A DNA stretch of 64,000 bases from Aliikangiella marina. GTDB lineage: Bacteria; Pseudomonadota; Gammaproteobacteria; Enterobacterales; Kangiellaceae. The stretch's first letter is position 1. Each line of letters starts with the position of its first letter. Position numbers and translations under genes: made by a program. The stretch spans positions 186,001 through 250,000 of the forward strand of contig NZ_VIKR01000004.1 of assembly GCF_007004765.1 (NCBI RefSeq), in the 5' to 3' direction. The notes under the pieces were generated by a model. That model saw only the letters and a list, made by a program, of their open reading frames with translations. It was not told the origin of the DNA and made no database searches. Of the stretch, positions 63,271 through 64,000 are shown one piece after another.

Positions 63271-64000
63271 ATGAAGAACCGATATAAACCCATGCATCGC
63301 CATCTACTGGCTATTTTGATGTTGCCATTATTTGTCTTAGTAGGAGGCTGTGGGAGTTCCTCTGAAGCACCGGTAATCGATGCGTCTTTCGATGAAGATA
63401 ACGCTCAACCCACAAACGAAGTTAATGTTGGTAGCGGGATCACCGAACAGGCGAATTACACTTACGAGGTAATCCGTGATATCACTTACGCTAAGGGTTC
63501 GAGTCATTCTAGTTGGAACTCCGATGAAACTCAGGTAATCGAACTTAAATTAGATATTTATCAAACCTCAAACCAGTCCTCACAAAAACCTGTGGTGGTG
63601 TTTATCCATGGCGGTGGATTCCAAAGTGGTGATAAAGCAACCTCACACGCAGCAGCACTTGTAGGATACTTTGCTGAAAGAGGTTTCATCGGAATTTCGA
63701 TCAACTACAGACTCGAAGGCGATTACGGCACACTACCAACAGAACTAGTCAATGCAATCGACCGATTACCCGACTTAGATGAAGCTTCAAGAAACCAAAT
63801 AAAGGCAATTTATCCGGCAACTCGCGATGCGAAAGCTGCAATTAGGTGGATTTATGCCCATGCTGAGACTTTTGGAATCGATACTAATTTTATTACGGCG
63901 ATTGGCGGCTCAGCGGGTTCGTTTATTTCGATGGGGCTCGGTGTCAGCGAACCTGAGGATTATACTAATGAGATCAGTGGGTCTTTTGATACTACGCTAA
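63271..64000 (+). CDS. Alpha/beta-hydrolase lipoprotein (carboxylesterase/BD-FAE-like), partial
   Basis: The frame is open from ATG 63271 to the right edge (243 codons). A lipoprotein signal with the lipobox LVGGC places it at the membrane surface. The esterase/lipase oxyanion motif VFIHGGGFQSGD (near residue 112) and the nucleophile elbow GGSAGS (near residue 214) are visible, with the linker YPATRDAKAAIRWIYAHAET typical of carboxylesterase and hormone-sensitive-lipase relatives. The catalytic Asp and His lie beyond the window. Substrate unknown. Confidence 0.82.
   Translation, partial: MKNRYKPMHRHLLAILMLPLFVLVGGCGSSSEAPVIDASFDEDNAQPTNEVNVGSGITEQANYTYEVIRDITYAKGSSHSSWNSDETQVIELKLDIYQTSNQSSQKPVVVFIHGGGFQSGDKATSHAAALVGYFAERGFIGISINYRLEGDYGTLPTELVNAIDRLPDLDEASRNQIKAIYPATRDAKAAIRWIYAHAETFGIDTNFITAIGGSAGSFISMGLGVSEPEDYTNEISGSFDTTL

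Overview
The window looks like chromosome from a marine gammaproteobacterium of about 41-43% G+C by eye. The ssb / YajR-type MFS / divergent uvrA block, SecD-SecF, a CsrD-like GGDEF-EAL protein and the many secreted or membrane proteins fit that group. A Kangiellaceae-type relative (Aliikangiella, Pleionea) is my best guess, but this is inference and no rRNA or tRNA is present to test it.

Layout. (1) 1-9623, minus: one open reading frame of more than 3,200 codons, running off the left edge. It encodes a secreted multidomain protein with about 19 fibronectin type III (FnIII) modules, a nested subtilisin (S8) peptidase, a calcium-binding thrombospondin-3 segment and carboxypeptidase-regulatory-like repeats. 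Its leader holds a clear class I cyclic-di-GMP riboswitch (about 9727-9816). (2) 10-19 kb, minus: an exported amidohydrolase, an OmpA-type protein, an alpha/beta hydrolase, a CBS protein, an HD hydrolase, a GNAT and a thioesterase. (3) 19-25.3 kb: a divergent carbon-metabolism cluster with three HpcH/CitE-type lyases, an acyl-CoA ligase and a mesaconyl-CoA-hydratase-like MaoC protein. Together they suggest interconversion of mesaconyl-CoA and beta-methylmalyl-CoA with glyoxylate plus propionyl-CoA. (4) 25.4-34 kb: a PLP enzyme, a CsrD-like degenerate GGDEF/EAL protein, a peroxiredoxin, a CheY/CheC pair, and an AraC regulator divergent from an NmrA-like reductase operon. (5) 34-39.7 kb: secDF and a Prc-like lipoprotein whose catalytic Lys position is Arg.

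(6) 39.8-45.2 kb, minus: a tightly packed run of about twelve small, unrelated cytoplasmic proteins, many overlapping by 4 nt. It resembles a poly-immunity array; two members are broken by in-frame stop codons, and it ends in an HExxH zincin. (7) 45.4-52.8 kb: housekeeping ssb, MFS and uvrA, then a solute-binding protein and a class C serine hydrolase. (8) 53-58.1 kb: a Sec-secreted RHS/YD-repeat protein with a LamG domain embedded between YD repeats and a G9 tract near its N-terminus. (9) 58.1-64 kb: two noncoding tandem-repeat loci (168 bp x 2 and 110 bp x 3) that share a TGGTGCCTGTC core in opposite orientations, an ankyrin protein pair, a PepSY membrane protein, and the start of an esterase-like lipoprotein running off the right edge.

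The strongest unusual signals are: the S8 peptidase inserted inside one FnIII domain, between two cysteines that are neighbours in the sister domains; the 665-codon seven-FnIII super-repeat; the c-di-GMP control of this protein; and the decaying immunity-like array.
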